Assembly (NCBI RefSeq): GCF_014805685.1
Contig: NC_060896.1
Span: 14,078,389-14,142,388 of the forward strand
Length of the DNA stretch: 64,000 nucleotides
Source of the DNA: Silurus meridionalis
Taxonomy: Eukaryota; Chordata; Actinopteri; Siluriformes; Siluridae
Direction: 5' to 3'
In this document: positions 1 to 12,991 of the stretch, in pieces
Layout: every line of letters starts with the position of its first letter
Numbering within the stretch: position 1 is the stretch's first letter
Made by a program: the position numbers and the translations under genes
The notes under the pieces: generated by a model
Told to the model about the DNA's origin: nothing
Database searches by the model: none
What the model saw: only the letters and a program-made list of their open reading frames with translations

Positions 1-54
1 CGCATTGCTTCAGTTGAGGTTTGTTGTAGGGCCAAAAAACCCCACAACTAATAG

Positions 55-1947
<1,893 letters not shown>

Positions 1948-4156
1948 GCTATGTAAATAACCCTCAATCCTACCAATTATGTGTTCATTTTGAATAAATT
2001 AATTTAAATGTGGAATAAGAATGGCGAATGTACAGTGAAATCAACACAAGATATCTTTCTCTACATTTTAATGGTGGCACTTCTTTATTGTTTATTCTTC
2101 ATAAATATATAAATATTGTAGAAACTGTACAGATGTGTATGAATTCTATTTGTCAATTTAATGTGCAGATGTTAATCAGTGTTTTGTCCAGCTTTGCCGT
2201 TTTTATTCCATTAGAGGGGGATAGTTCAATCAACACTAAAAAGCTAACAGGGTGGTTTAAACGCATAGCTGGGGTAATCTGAGTTTCATTTCAAACTTGA
2301 CCTGCAGACTTTCAATCATTAATTTAATTAAGGTTTTTAGAAACTATTTCTTTAACATCTCAGTCTGGTGGGAGGTAAAAGGGCTGGAATCGGTTCATAT
2401 TGTTTTTAAAAAACACGATGCATGTGTTCACCTTCAACGCTAGCTATCAGCTTTTTTTTTTATTAAAGCAGCAGTGTGCAGGATCCTGCTTGACTCAACA
2501 TGATTAAAGGGAATATTTAAAAAATCTAATTGGTAAACTGGTAAAAAAGAAGAAATCTCACAACTGGACTAATGATTGAATGTTTGCATCAAACTATTTT
2601 GTCCACCCAAAGGCCATGGTGCTCACTGTTGTGGCCTGTGATCCACCTGACATGTTTCTATAAATCCTTTAGGAAAATGTTTTAAAACAAACGCCAGTCG
2701 AAATTGAGCCATGTTAAAAAAAACGAAAATAAACATGAGTAGTCTGGTCACAAATTTATACCATGAGGGTATAACATGATTTGGGCCTGTAGTTCTGTGC
2801 TTTGTGAATGAGGTAATTATTGAAAGCATTTAGTCCTTTATTTCCTTTCTCACTTTATGAGTAGGCAGCTGACAGTTGACTTGTTTATTTTCAATTTTTT
2901 ATTTCTCTGGTACCCCTAATGCTCTTTATAAGCTACAGTTTCCCAGACTCTAGTTTTCACAACAATCCCACCAAAATGGTTCTCTTTAGATTATGGACAT
3001 ATGTGATGTATACCTGCACTTTGGGGGGGGGAGGGGGCTTGCTCACTGTATATTCTGGAACCTGTTTTTATTTAACTCTTTTTGAGTACTTGAAAATATT
3101 AAAGTCATTTTTGAGATGTCTGGCTATTGCTTCATATGCACTAGTTGTCAACATAAGCAGCTTCTGATGCACAACAATGAGATATTTCAGTGCATTGTGT
3201 AGTTTGCAGCAGTGGTAATGATGTTCTTGGTTTAATGCATAAAACATTTCTGCACTTGTATATCTGCCTTTTAAGCAGTTTTGTAATGATAAGAACTTAA
3301 ATACTTGTATATAATATAATATGCTGCTAAATGACTAACACTTCCATAGACCTCATAACATATTGTGAAATCCATAAATATTGGGAAAACAGCACAATTT
3401 TGCCGTTGTGTACCAACGAAATAGATTTTTAAAGGCAGCAATTAAGATATAATTTAAGTGTTTTTTTTTTTTATTTTTTACATTGTACTGTACTATAATT
3501 TTAACCAGCTGAAAAGTATACATTTATATGAATAGCTGTTTATTGGCCAGATTTTATCTGTTTGTTTTTTTTTACATAAAAGGAGATAAAAGGTCTGGAG
3601 TTTATTCTGCGTATTCATGGAAACTCTTACAACGCAATCCAAATAGGTAGTGATGCAAGTGAAGGTAGTCATTATTTAAGGCTGTGTGTGTTATTGTAAT
3701 TCGAGGCGGCAATGTTTACAGTCTGCATTGTTATGGAAGTTTATTTTGTAGGATAGTACAGGAAGCGTACGTATCCTGTGTATTTGTTCCAAAAGCTTCA
3801 TATTTTCTCTTTCTTGATTCCTTCTTGTGAATTCTAAGAATGAGTACATTCCTTATAGGTGACATACTTTGGTCAAAGGATCAAGGAGGTTTCAGTGCAC
3901 CCTGTGTCATCACTGTGGTTGCCAGATATACTGCTTTATAAGTAGATAACAGTGTTTGCAGTACGGGACACTACATTGCACTGAGCCTCAAAGACTTAGG
4001 ACTGCCTTATATATGTCTCACTGTCATATACTGCAGAGAGTAGTTTCTTGATGCCTCATCTTCTGTCCCATGGAATGTATTTTAATTATGATCTAAAAAT
4101 GATTTTAAGACTGTATATGTACATGTGAAGTGGGCTAAAAGGATACCCAAAATAAA
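1948..4156 (+). other. Probable kmt5b 3' untranslated region
   Basis: There is no credible coding sequence here. Candidate poly(A) signals are AATAAA at 1993-1998, 46 bases after the stop codon, and AATAAA at 4151-4156. The stretch is AT-rich with short poly-T and poly-G runs and no recognisable repeat, which fits a long, alternatively polyadenylated 3' UTR. The true end cannot be fixed without transcripts. Confidence 0.5.
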
Positions 4157-4334
4157 ATTAACAGGCTGCACACTTGCAATGTAATAATACACACAATAGC
4201 GTCTCCTCAAACTCACTTTCTTTGACAGGTCTGTTTTTTTCCAGATTAATCAGTTGCAAACCACAATTTCAGTAAGATTGAGCTCAGGGGAATCCTGTTT
4301 CCACCGATCAGCCTTGAGATGTTTCTACAAATCA

Positions 4335-4599
4335 TGCCCCAAAGCCAAGCAGCACAAACAAGGTTGTGGGTAACACAAAAAGTGGAGACTGACCATTTTG
4401 TTCCCACAATGCCTGGCCATCAGATTAACATCTCCAACCTAAAGGCCAGTTGACATCTTCCCAAGAATCTTGTCCAAGATGTAGGAGGGCAATAAAACAG
4501 GAGGAAACGGGCACCTACATAGACAATCTTTATCAGGGGGGTGTGCCTGACCTGCGACATGCAGTACGTGCTGCTGATGTGGCAGACTGTGCCAAGATG
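4335..4599 (+). pseudogene. Decayed partial duplicate of the kmt5b last coding exon
   Basis: These 265 bases align almost throughout with kmt5b exon positions 1062-1329, at roughly 90% identity by eye. Shared stretches include CCATTTTGTTCCCACAATGC and GGAGGAAACGGGCACCTACA. The copy has small indels, such as loss of the bases corresponding to CGGCCCTC, that break the original reading frame. It has neither end of the exon, no splice sites and no promoter, so it is a dead fragment rather than an alternative exon. It lies downstream of the gene in the same orientation. Confidence 0.93.
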
Positions 4600-4643
4600 G
4601 CCTTTAAAAGCATTTCCAGACCACAATCTCACTGTGAAATATA

Positions 4644-4938
4644 ATGTTGAGGTTTTCGTTGGAAGGATGGACAAGATTAGAAATGAGTTTATTAGAGGGA
4701 CAGCGCATGTAGGACATTTTGGAGACAAGGTGAGGGAGGCGAGATTGAGATGGTTTGGACATGTGCTCAGGATGGAGCCACCAGGAAGGAGGAAAAGGCC
4801 AATGAGGAGGTTTATGGATGTGGTGAGGGAAGACATGCAGGTAGGTTGGTTTGAAAGAGGCAGATGTAGAGGACAGAGTAGTATGGAGACGGATGATCCG
4901 CTGTGGCTACCCCTAATGGGAGCAGCCGAAAAAAGAAG
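4644..4938 (+). mobile_element. 5'-truncated RTE-type LINE, 3' end only
   Basis: It encodes the C-terminal end of an RTE-type reverse transcriptase ORF (RNEFIRGTAHVGHFGDKV, then LRWFGHVLRM) and the 3' tail ending in a GAA-rich run. It is flanked by a 19-bp direct repeat, AATCTCACTGTGAAATATA, at 4625-4643 and 4939-4957. That is a target-site duplication and marks both ends of the insertion. The same 3' end recurs at 6141-6230 and, inverted, at 17039-17250. Confidence 0.9.
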
Positions 4939-4957
4939 AATCTCACTGTGAAATATA

Positions 4958-5482
4958 CGCTCTTTGTCTTTCCTAGATCGGTACAGGGCTGGCTCCCTTG
5001 TATTTTTTTTTTTTTGGTTAATCTATTTTTAAATCCTGTCTTGCCCTTTCTATGCTATTTGCTAGTCTCCTGACCATTGCCTTCTGTTTGTTCCTGATAC
5101 TGTTCTACAATTTGGATTCTTCTGCAAGCTGTATGAGTAAAGCTTTAGTTTACTTAAACTTATGACATTCCCTTCCACATGTTAATGGGTAATGGTGCTG
5201 TGCTTAAAAAAATTGCCACAGTAGTCATTTAAAGAGTAGAATCATATAAAAAAATTTACATTTAAGCATATGGTGCATATATGAAAATATTCAAATTAAG
5301 GGTAATGTATAATTACTGTTGTTTACATGCATATCTGTTATAAATAAAAATACAACTGGGCTTTATATATTTCAACAGTTTAATTTTTTTTAACTCACTG
5401 ATTGAGTAATCAATTAAATTGGCACAGATAAAATTGATTAATAAAAAATAATAAATAATAAAAATAAATGGAACCTTCTTTC
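4958..5482. other. Intergenic, nothing recognised
   Basis: AT-rich sequence with a poly-T run near 5006. I see no gene, repeat family or RNA. Confidence 0.5.
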
Positions 5483-5765
5483 CCTGCTGTCTCTGTAGAC
5501 GTCTTCCTCCTCTCCTTCTCCTCCTTCGGCCAACAGTAGCCCAATTTCCACCGGTACCCTGTTGGCTAACAATACCTGTGGCGGTCGTTGGTAAGCCGGG
5601 CCTCGACCGATCCAGTATGAAATTTTGTTTTGTGATCTGCATATATAATTTGGCACGTTTTACACTGGATGCTCTTCCTAATGCAATCCTGCCCATTTAT
5701 CTGGACTTGGGACCGGTACTAAGAGAGCACTGGCTTGTGCAACCATAATGGCTTTGTTGCTAAAC
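5483..5765 (-). mobile_element. RTE-type LINE fragment, 5' end, minus strand
   Basis: The minus-strand translation contains RSRPGLPTTATG and GRRRRRRGGRRLQRQQ. This is the same N-terminal segment found at the start of the plus-strand RTE copy at 38585. Both copies begin at about the same base (GGTTGCACAAGCCAGTGC), so this is the element's real 5' end. The 3' part is missing, which is the reverse of normal LINE 5' truncation and suggests later deletion or rearrangement. Confidence 0.85.
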
Positions 5766-6140
5766 AGACTAATATAACTTTGGGCATATATACGGTAAGA
5801 AAGTGAAAAAAAAAAAACAATTAAAGAACTAGGATGGAATTTTATATGTAAATAATGCCGCATTGAATACTGCAATACTGATCGCTCTCAAACACTAGTC
5901 TAGACTATTTGTAGTTAAATACATTTTTAGTTATTTTTCAATGACTATAAAAACCAATGAATAAAATTTTAGTTCCAAATGTAAAAAACTTCAAGGGGGT
6001 AAATACTACAGAGAAATTTTCATATTAAATGTTTTCATTAAAAAAAAACAACAATTAAAGTAATATGAATCAAATCACAATATCTGTTTTTCCCCAAAAT
6101 AGTTTTATAAGATTTATACTTATTATTATTATTTAAATAT
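5766..6140. other. Intergenic, nothing recognised
   Basis: AT-rich sequence with poly-A runs and a short ATT repeat at about 6120-6133. No feature supported. Confidence 0.5.
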
Positions 6141-6230
6141 GAAAGAGGCAGATGTAGAGGACAGGGGTGTATGGAGACGGATGATCCGCTGTGGAGACCC
6201 CTAATAGGAAAATACAAAAGAAGAAGAAGA
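6141..6230 (+). mobile_element. RTE-type LINE 3'-terminal scrap
   Basis: About 90 bases matching the last part of the RTE copy at 4644-4938 (GAAAGAGGCAGATGTAGAGG, then GGAGACGGATGATCCGCTGT), ending in a GAA repeat tail. Strongly 5'-truncated. No clear target-site duplication is visible. Confidence 0.85.
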
Positions 6231-7552
6231 TTTATATTTACTGGTGCTGCTTATTATTGAAGGTACATGAGAATTTCAACATGGCTGTGGGTATCATGAA
6301 TTTTACAAATCACCATTGGTTAAGCTATTATATATACTATATACAGGTTTATACATGCTTGAAACTAAGAAAGAATCAATATCTATGTGAGAAATGTAAA
6401 TATGTTCTGTGATCATTTTCAGTATAAAGGAAAAGGGTCTCTTGGGTGTTATTCTGTTTAATATTGTGACTTTGGATAAACTCGTACTGAGTTCTACTAT
6501 ATGGAAATTCTGTTTATTTACAAGAACGCACTGGTTAAACTTCTATGTTACACCTTGATATTGTTAAGCAAGTCAATATTGCAGGATACACTTAATAGAT
6601 CAAATTTAAATTGCCTATATAATATCGCTAGTGTCTTAATCCCATGAGAGCAACAGTGGTAAGGAAGAAGTCTATGTTGCATTTACTTAAATAAATTTAT
6701 GGAAACTTAAATTCCTCCTCAACTGTCACTTGGAACAGTAGTTAAAGCACTGCAACTGTTTGTGATATAAAAATATTAACATCATGAATGTTAATATAAA
6801 ATGTTATTGTCACAATATCCAGGGATGTTTACAGCAGATTATTGTGGATAATCATTTGAATAGTTTTTCTGGACGCCCCACCCACTTCCCCATCTATATA
6901 CTTTGAACTAGATCTTAAGAATCAGCCAAAAAGAAATCTAGACATCTAATCAAGAAATCCCCCAACATCAAATTGTAGCATAACTTTAATACATGCAAGA
7001 CTAAGTGTTGTGTTAAAGTCCTTATCATGTTAACTAACGAACTCTTATAGTTATGTACAATTCCTGCTAATGGCTTCTGAGCGGTAAATGTATCAGAGAA
7101 CATGATTTCTTCTAACATGACCTTTTTACATTTTCCATCGACTGTCACTGGGCATGGTTAAAGAACAAAACAATGTGCAAGACAACTGACTTAGCAACAT
7201 GGTGCAGGTCTGCAGGTTCTAACAAGACTAGAAAAGTGATTAATTAATGTATATTTTTAAGAATTCTAATCCAATCTAGTCTAATTTCCAATTATGACTG
7301 CTCTAACCAGGTATGCTGTGGGAAAAGAAGTACATTTATTTTATATATTTACACAAAAAATACAAAACCCCTAATCATTCTTTTGGTTTATTTGTTTGTT
7401 AATTTATTTGTTTGATTTACTCTCTTCTGAACTTTCCTTTACTCTTCTTCTAAAAACAAGATGATCTAGTGTTTAAGGAGTACTGTTTTGTGCAAATAGA
7501 CTGGGTGTCTTGATGTGAAGAGGCTAAATAATCCATAAAGTATGGGGCATCA
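6231..7552. other. Intergenic, nothing recognised
   Basis: AT-rich single-copy-looking DNA. All ORFs are short and have no recognisable domain. Confidence 0.45.
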
Positions 7553-7554
7553 TA

Positions 7555-9060
7555 CAGTCGGTAAGGAAAGTATACAGACCCCCTTAAATTTTTCACTCTT
7601 TGTTATATTGCAGCCATTTGCTAAAATCATTTAAGTTAATTTATTTTTCTCATGAATCTACACATAGCACCCCATATTGACAGAAAAACACAGAATTGTT
7701 GACATTTTTGCAGATTTATCCATTTCTTCTGATCATCCCTGAGATGGTTCTACACCTTCATTGAGTCCAGAAATGTTTGATTATACTGATTGGACTTGAT
7801 TAGGAAAGCCACACACCTGTCTATATAAGACCTTACAGATCACAATGCATGTCAGAGCAAATGAGACTCATGAGGTCAAAGGAACTGCCTGAAGAGCTCA
7901 TAGACAGAACTGTGGCAAGGCACAGATCTGGCCAAGGTTACAAAAAAATTCTGCTGCACCTAAGGTTCCTAAGAGCACAGGGGCCTCCATAATTCTTAAA
8001 TGGAAGACGTTTGGGATGACCAGAACCCTTCCTAGAGCTGGCCGTCCGGCCAAACTGAGCTACCGGGGAAGAAGAGGTAAAGAAGAACCCAAAGATCACT
8101 GATCACTGATCACTGGAGATGGGAGAAAGTTGTAGAAAGTCAACCATCACTGCAGCCCTCCACCAGTCGGGGCTTTATGGCGGAGTGGCCCGACGGAAGC
8201 CTCTCCTCAGTGCAAGACACATGAAAGCCCGCATGGAGTTTGCTAAAAAACAGAGAAATAAGATTCTCTGGTCTGATGAGACCAAGATAGAACTTTTTGG
8301 CCTTAATTCTAAGCGGTATTTGTGGAGAAAACCAGGCACTGCTCATCACCTGTCCAATACAGTCCCAACAGTGAAGCATGGTGGTGGCAGCATCATGCTG
8401 TGGAGGGTGTTTTTCAGCTGCAGGGACAGGACGTCTGGTTGCAATCGAGGGAAAGATGAATGTACAGGGTACAGGGATATCCTGGACCAAAAACCTTCTC
8501 CAAAATGCTCTGGACCTCAGACTGGGCCAAAGGTTTACCTTCCAACAAGACAATGACCCTAAGCACACAGCTAAAATAACGAAGGAGTGGCTTCACAACA
8601 ACTCCGTGACTGTTCTTGAATGGCCCAGCCAAAGCCCTGACTAAAACCCAATTGAGCATCTCTGGAGAGACCTACAAATGGCTGTCCACCAACGTTTTCT
8701 ATCCAACCTGACAGAACTGGAGAGGATCTGCAAGGAGGAATGGCAGAGGATCCCCAAATCCAGGTGTGAAAAACTTGTTGCATCTTTCCCAAAAAGAGTC
8801 ATGGCTGTATTAGATCAAAAGGGTGCTTCTACTAAATACTGAGCAAAGGGTCTGAATACTTAGAACCATGTGATATTTAAGTTTTTCTTTTTTAATAAAT
8901 CTGCAACAATGTCAACAATTCTGTGTTTTTCTGTCAATATGGGGTGCTATGTGTACATTAATGATGAAGAAAAATGAACTTAAATGATTTTAGCAAATGG
9001 CTGCAATATAACAAAGAGTGAAAATTTTTTTTGGGGTCTAAATACTTTCCGTACCCACTG
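7555..9060 (+). mobile_element. Complete Tc1-like DNA transposon (inactive)
   Basis: The element has terminal inverted repeats of about 170 bp: left from CAGTCGGTAAGGAAAGTATA, right ending in ACTTTCCGTACCCACTG. It is flanked by TA on each side (7553-7554 and 9061-9062), the Tc1/mariner target-site duplication. The 1506-bp length is normal for the family. It carries one transposase gene in plus orientation, which is broken. Confidence 0.95.
7861..8842 (+). pseudogene. Tc1-like transposase pseudogene
   Basis: The N-terminus is readable from ATG 7861 (KELPEELIDRTVARHRSGQG, helix-turn-helix region). Reading then breaks by stop codons and frameshifts around 8090-8120 and 8410-8440. Catalytic pieces survive in different frames: [12 protein letters not shown] (first Asp), [11 protein letters not shown] (second Asp) and NPIEHLW (Glu), the DD34E pattern of Tc1. 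A TAA stop sits immediately before NPIEH at about 8642. The copy cannot encode an active enzyme. Confidence 0.92.
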
Positions 9061-9062
9061 TA

Positions 9063-10266
9063 TATAAAAAAGTTGATGTTCTGTTCTCCAACATGCTTCA
9101 TGAATCAATCTTTGTGAACATACAGTGGCTATATTAATTTTTGTAGATCTTACATATTCCCCAACTTGTTTGGAATTGGGGTTGTAATATTTCTTACTAT
9201 GTGTCTTTTTTTTTTTTTTTTACAACACAGAAATATTTAAGGTTTTCTTGTAAAGGGGTTTAAATCTCTAATATCCACTGTATGTAAGAAACGAGAATTC
9301 AAAATGTCCTGTTCTAGAGAGAAGAGAAAATCCTGTAAGATTTTGTAAGATATTTAAAAATGTTGACATCCTACATAATGTGTAAGAAAAGAAATTCCAA
9401 TTCCAATGTAAACTGTACCATATGGTGAGATACTATTGAATATTATTGAAATATTATTGGTGTAGATTGTGTTGTGCTGTAATTTGGGTATCAATAAAGC
9501 ACTAGCTAAATAAGTAAGCCAGTTTATAACTGGGCTGTGATGCTGTGATATGATTTTATAAAAGGTTATGGTGACTGTTATGAACTGAAGTTGGCATCTT
9601 TAGAACCATGTAATCTGCTGCTTGTATTATTGCTGTGTGTGTTCTGATGAATTACCATTTAAGCTGTTCCGTGGATCTGTCTGTACAGCGTAGTGTTGAA
9701 ATGTGCTGTCCGGAACTTCTCAACAACCAAAAAAAAAAAAAAGAGTGTTAAATGAAGAATTATGTATTATGGCTACAATTTCCAATTAAGGAGAAGTAAT
9801 TTAACTCATATGCCCTAATGAGATCTAATAACCTTCATTTGGAAGAAGGTTTCTATCCAAAGTAACATACAAGTTTCCACCCAAATGGTAAAAAATAATG
9901 GTGGGACAGTATATAGTACCAATAGTGGGAAGAACAGAGAAACTTAGCTTTACACACTACATGCTGAAGTAACGGCCTAAATGAGTAAACAATCAATAAT
10001 TTTATTATTAAATCAATAATATTCATAACTATCACAAATATTAAAATGAAGAACATCTTGAGATTAGCCCAGTGTGTTTCACCAAGCACTTAAATAAACA
10101 ATATAATAACAAAATAATCACAAATGAATTTTTATTTTGTTCTTTTTTCTTCTCCCCAAGACAGTTTTAGTTTTATAGTGTAAATGTAGCTGTGGATAAG
10201 AAAGCCTGCCAAATACATGTGATGGAGTTTGGAAATCATTGTAAGTAGAGTGGAAAGTTATATTAC
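9063..10266. other. Intergenic or possible 3' flank of the minus-strand gene at 10267
   Basis: No recognisable coding sequence or repeat beyond poly-T and poly-A runs near 9208 and 9730. If the gene at 10267-11639 has a further 3' exon it would be here, but I could not identify one. Confidence 0.4.
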
Positions 10267-11639
10267 CTTGGGACCGTAGACAGCCTGGTACTCCGTGCGC
10301 CGATATTTGTCCACAAACAGAGTGTCAGGTGTAGTCTTAAAAGTTGAAGTCCAAACTTTTTTGGGGGGTTTTTGCTGGACAACTCGCTGAAAACCAAAGT
10401 TTTCTGTATAATGAGTCATCCACTTAGACTCGCTAATACACTGGAAGCAACCGGTGGTGTTTTTCTCAGCTGAAGATGGCAATAGATTCTGTTTTTTCTG
10501 TAAGAGAACACAATAGGCATAAGGTCATTTTCAATGGTAATGTGCAAAAACAGTTATTTCTTGCTATAAACTGTGTAAGAAGCAAACATGATATATTTAG
10601 CAAAATGTTTATTAATCATGCTACAAAACATATCACATAAGGAATTTTTTTTTTATATAAAAAGAAACTGCAATTCAGACGTATAAATTAAATCATAAAT
10701 GTAACAAATGTCTGAGCATCACACAGCAGTGTCAATCATGATATGAGCTCGTATCTGTCTTGATCATATCTCCATAGTTACTTTTATAATATTCTTAATC
10801 CCTGATCTACTTGTACCAGCATGAAATAAGTAGACATTCCAATATTTTGGCATATAAAAATCATTGTAAGTACTATAAATAACGTGTATTTGCCATTTTG
10901 TGATTAGCATGAAGTATTATTTTACCTTACGACCGTAGTTGGCCTGGTACACTGGACATCGTTCAGGAGTGTTTTGAAAGGGCGGTTTCATTGTCCTTAT
11001 AGCACGAGGTAAATCTCCCTGGGGACCATAGCTCTCCATATAAGTAGTCACCCAATGAGATTCACTATAGCAATGAAAGAGTGTAAGAGTGGAAGCAATC
11101 AATTTAACCAAGAGATAATTAGAAGAAATTACCTAAGTGTGACAAAGAATATATGTACAATGTCAAGTTAAAGATGTCAGTCAGTGTTTTATTGTATAGT
11201 TACCATGCTGTGTGCATGTTGGGCTGATTTAAGTCCTTGAGTATTTCCTGCCTTTCCTGCCTCAACATACATTCTTCAAGAAAACAATCATCACATAGAC
11301 TGTACTGAAAACTCATTATATTGTATAAAAAATGTAAAAATTGCATTCAAGTCCCTTTCTGGTTTACATGTGAAACAAACTAATGAATGCCAATTTTAAA
11401 ACAATCTACACACACAAGAACCTTCTAGACTAGAGCTTTCCTTTTTGTTTTTAAAGGTACTGTAACATTTTCTTTCGATTTTTTTTTTATAATTATCTCT
11501 TACTGTATGAAGTATGCATGCTTACTGAACAATAAAGTGTTTAAAAAAGGCTATGGTGTTAGCGGGTACCTATTCTGGAGACAGCTGGTGGAGCAGGTGG
11601 CTGGGTTGTGCAGAAGTGCTCCATCTTTATAACAGGCCT
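10267..11639 (-). CDS. Uncharacterised protein with two tandem axonemal-protein-like modules
   Basis: A multi-exon minus-strand gene I cannot name. The exons, in gene order, are 11570-11639 (ATG at 11624), 11204-11273, 10926-11064 and 10267-10488. All have GT-AG junctions and the phases agree, giving about 162 codons. If the last donor (GTAATA) is not used, the frame continues VI and stops. The exon holding the ATG has a strong acceptor at its 5' side, so upstream exons (5' UTR or coding) are likely. Exons 3 and 4 each encode one module: ESHWVTTYMESYGPQ...NTPERCPVYQANYGRK, and ESKWMTHYTENFGFQ...TTPDTLFVDKYRRTEYQAVYGPK. Such short Tyr/Gly/Pro repeats recall sperm and ciliary microtubule proteins (SAXO4/PPP1R32-like), which is a resemblance by eye only. 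The gene model is solid; the function is a guess. Confidence 0.72.
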
Positions 11640-11648
11640 CTGAAGTAA

Positions 11649-11664
11649 AGAGAGAGAGAGAGAG
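11649..11664. repeat. Short (GA)n run at a splice acceptor
   Basis: AGAGAGAGAGAGAG lies just 5' (on the minus strand) of the exon at 11570-11639. On the coding strand it reads as an uninterrupted CT tract, so it doubles as the polypyrimidine tract of that acceptor. Confidence 0.8.
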
Positions 11665-12204
11665 CAAAAAAAGTGTTAGAAATAAACTCGGTTTTAGGAG
11701 GAGAATCCAGGCAACAGCATTCAGAACAATGCAGTCATTTTGTAGAGCTAATCGAAAATATTATGTTTATGTATCAATCATGGTGGAGCCATAGTTGTTG
11801 TTTTTTTACAGTACTTGACATGCCCTAAGAAATTGCAGTATGTGGAGTAGGTGTAAGGAGATAATCTTCACACCAGCTTTCATGACCAATAACTGTCATT
11901 TCAGAGGAAATTGAATGGGATTCATCAGAATGATTAGGATAAGAAAATAATCACACTTCGTTATTAAGCCTAATATAAAAATTAGTGTCTCTGTTTCTAA
12001 TTAGCCTGATTATTGTATGGTTATTTTTTCTCTTAGCTGCTCCAAGATCAACAGCACAGTTTAGGTCGTATAGATTGTGTCATACTGATATCCTGTCCAA
12101 TAATATTTAGACCTGTACCTCCCATATGCGCACGGAAACACAAAACAAATTGCAGCGTTGCATTTAATAGCAGAGAGACATTTACGATATAAACTCTATA
12201 TAAG
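11665..12204. other. Intergenic or intronic, nothing recognised
   Basis: No domain, RNA or repeat recognised. It could be an intron of the minus-strand gene above. Confidence 0.4.
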
Positions 12205-12919
12205 CACATTATGGACTTTCGGAAATCCAACAGCAGGAGACATCTACCAGTCAACATCAATATTACTGAGTTAGAGCAAGCCTCCAGCTTTAAGTTCCTG
12301 GGAGTTCACATCTCTGAGGATCTGTCCTGGCAGCAGAACACTTTAGCTCTGGTTAAGAAAGCACAACAACGCCTGTACTTCTTGAGAAGTCTCAAGAAAT
12401 CTCAACTGTCCCCAGGGATTTTTACGAATTTCTCATGCATCATCGGGAGCATCCTGACCAACTCCATCACTGTATGGTACGGAGGCTCCACTGTGTGTGA
12501 ACGTAAAGCCCTGCAAAGGGTGGTCAAAACCGCCCAACGCTCACTGGCACCCATCTACCTGCCATTGAGCACCTTGACCACAGCAGATGTCTGCACAGAG
12601 CTCACAATATCATTAAGGACTCCTCACATCCCAGTCATAAACAGTTTAACCTCCTCTGTATCTCCAAGAAGGAGATACAGAAACATACGCACCAGAACCA
12701 GCAGGTTCAGGGCCAGCCTTTTTCCATCCACCATCACATTACTTAACTCTACACTACACCGCTAGACAACTAAAAACGAAACAAAACACTGCATATAACC
12801 TTTGTACTATGCATGTACATATTACATAGTATATCTTTTTTACTCCCCATTACATTTGCAATACATACATTTTTTATCTATATGTATCTATATATCCCTA
12901 CTGTACATTCTGCCCAACA

Positions 12920-12922
<3 letters not shown>

Positions 12923-12972
<50 letters not shown>
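12923..12972. repeat. (CA)25 microsatellite
   Basis: An uninterrupted CA dinucleotide run inside the LINE 3' UTR, followed by an AT run. Confidence 0.97.
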
Positions 12973-12975
<3 letters not shown>

Positions 12976-12991
12976 TATATATATATACATA

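Noticed and set aside
8140..8792. Minus-strand ORFs opposite the Tc1 at 7555
   Set aside because: They are antisense shadows of the transposase; the catalytic motifs read on the plus strand.
10267..10488. Naming the repeat-module gene PPP1R32/SAXO4
   Set aside because: Only short, low-complexity resemblance; length and order of segments do not match well enough from memory.
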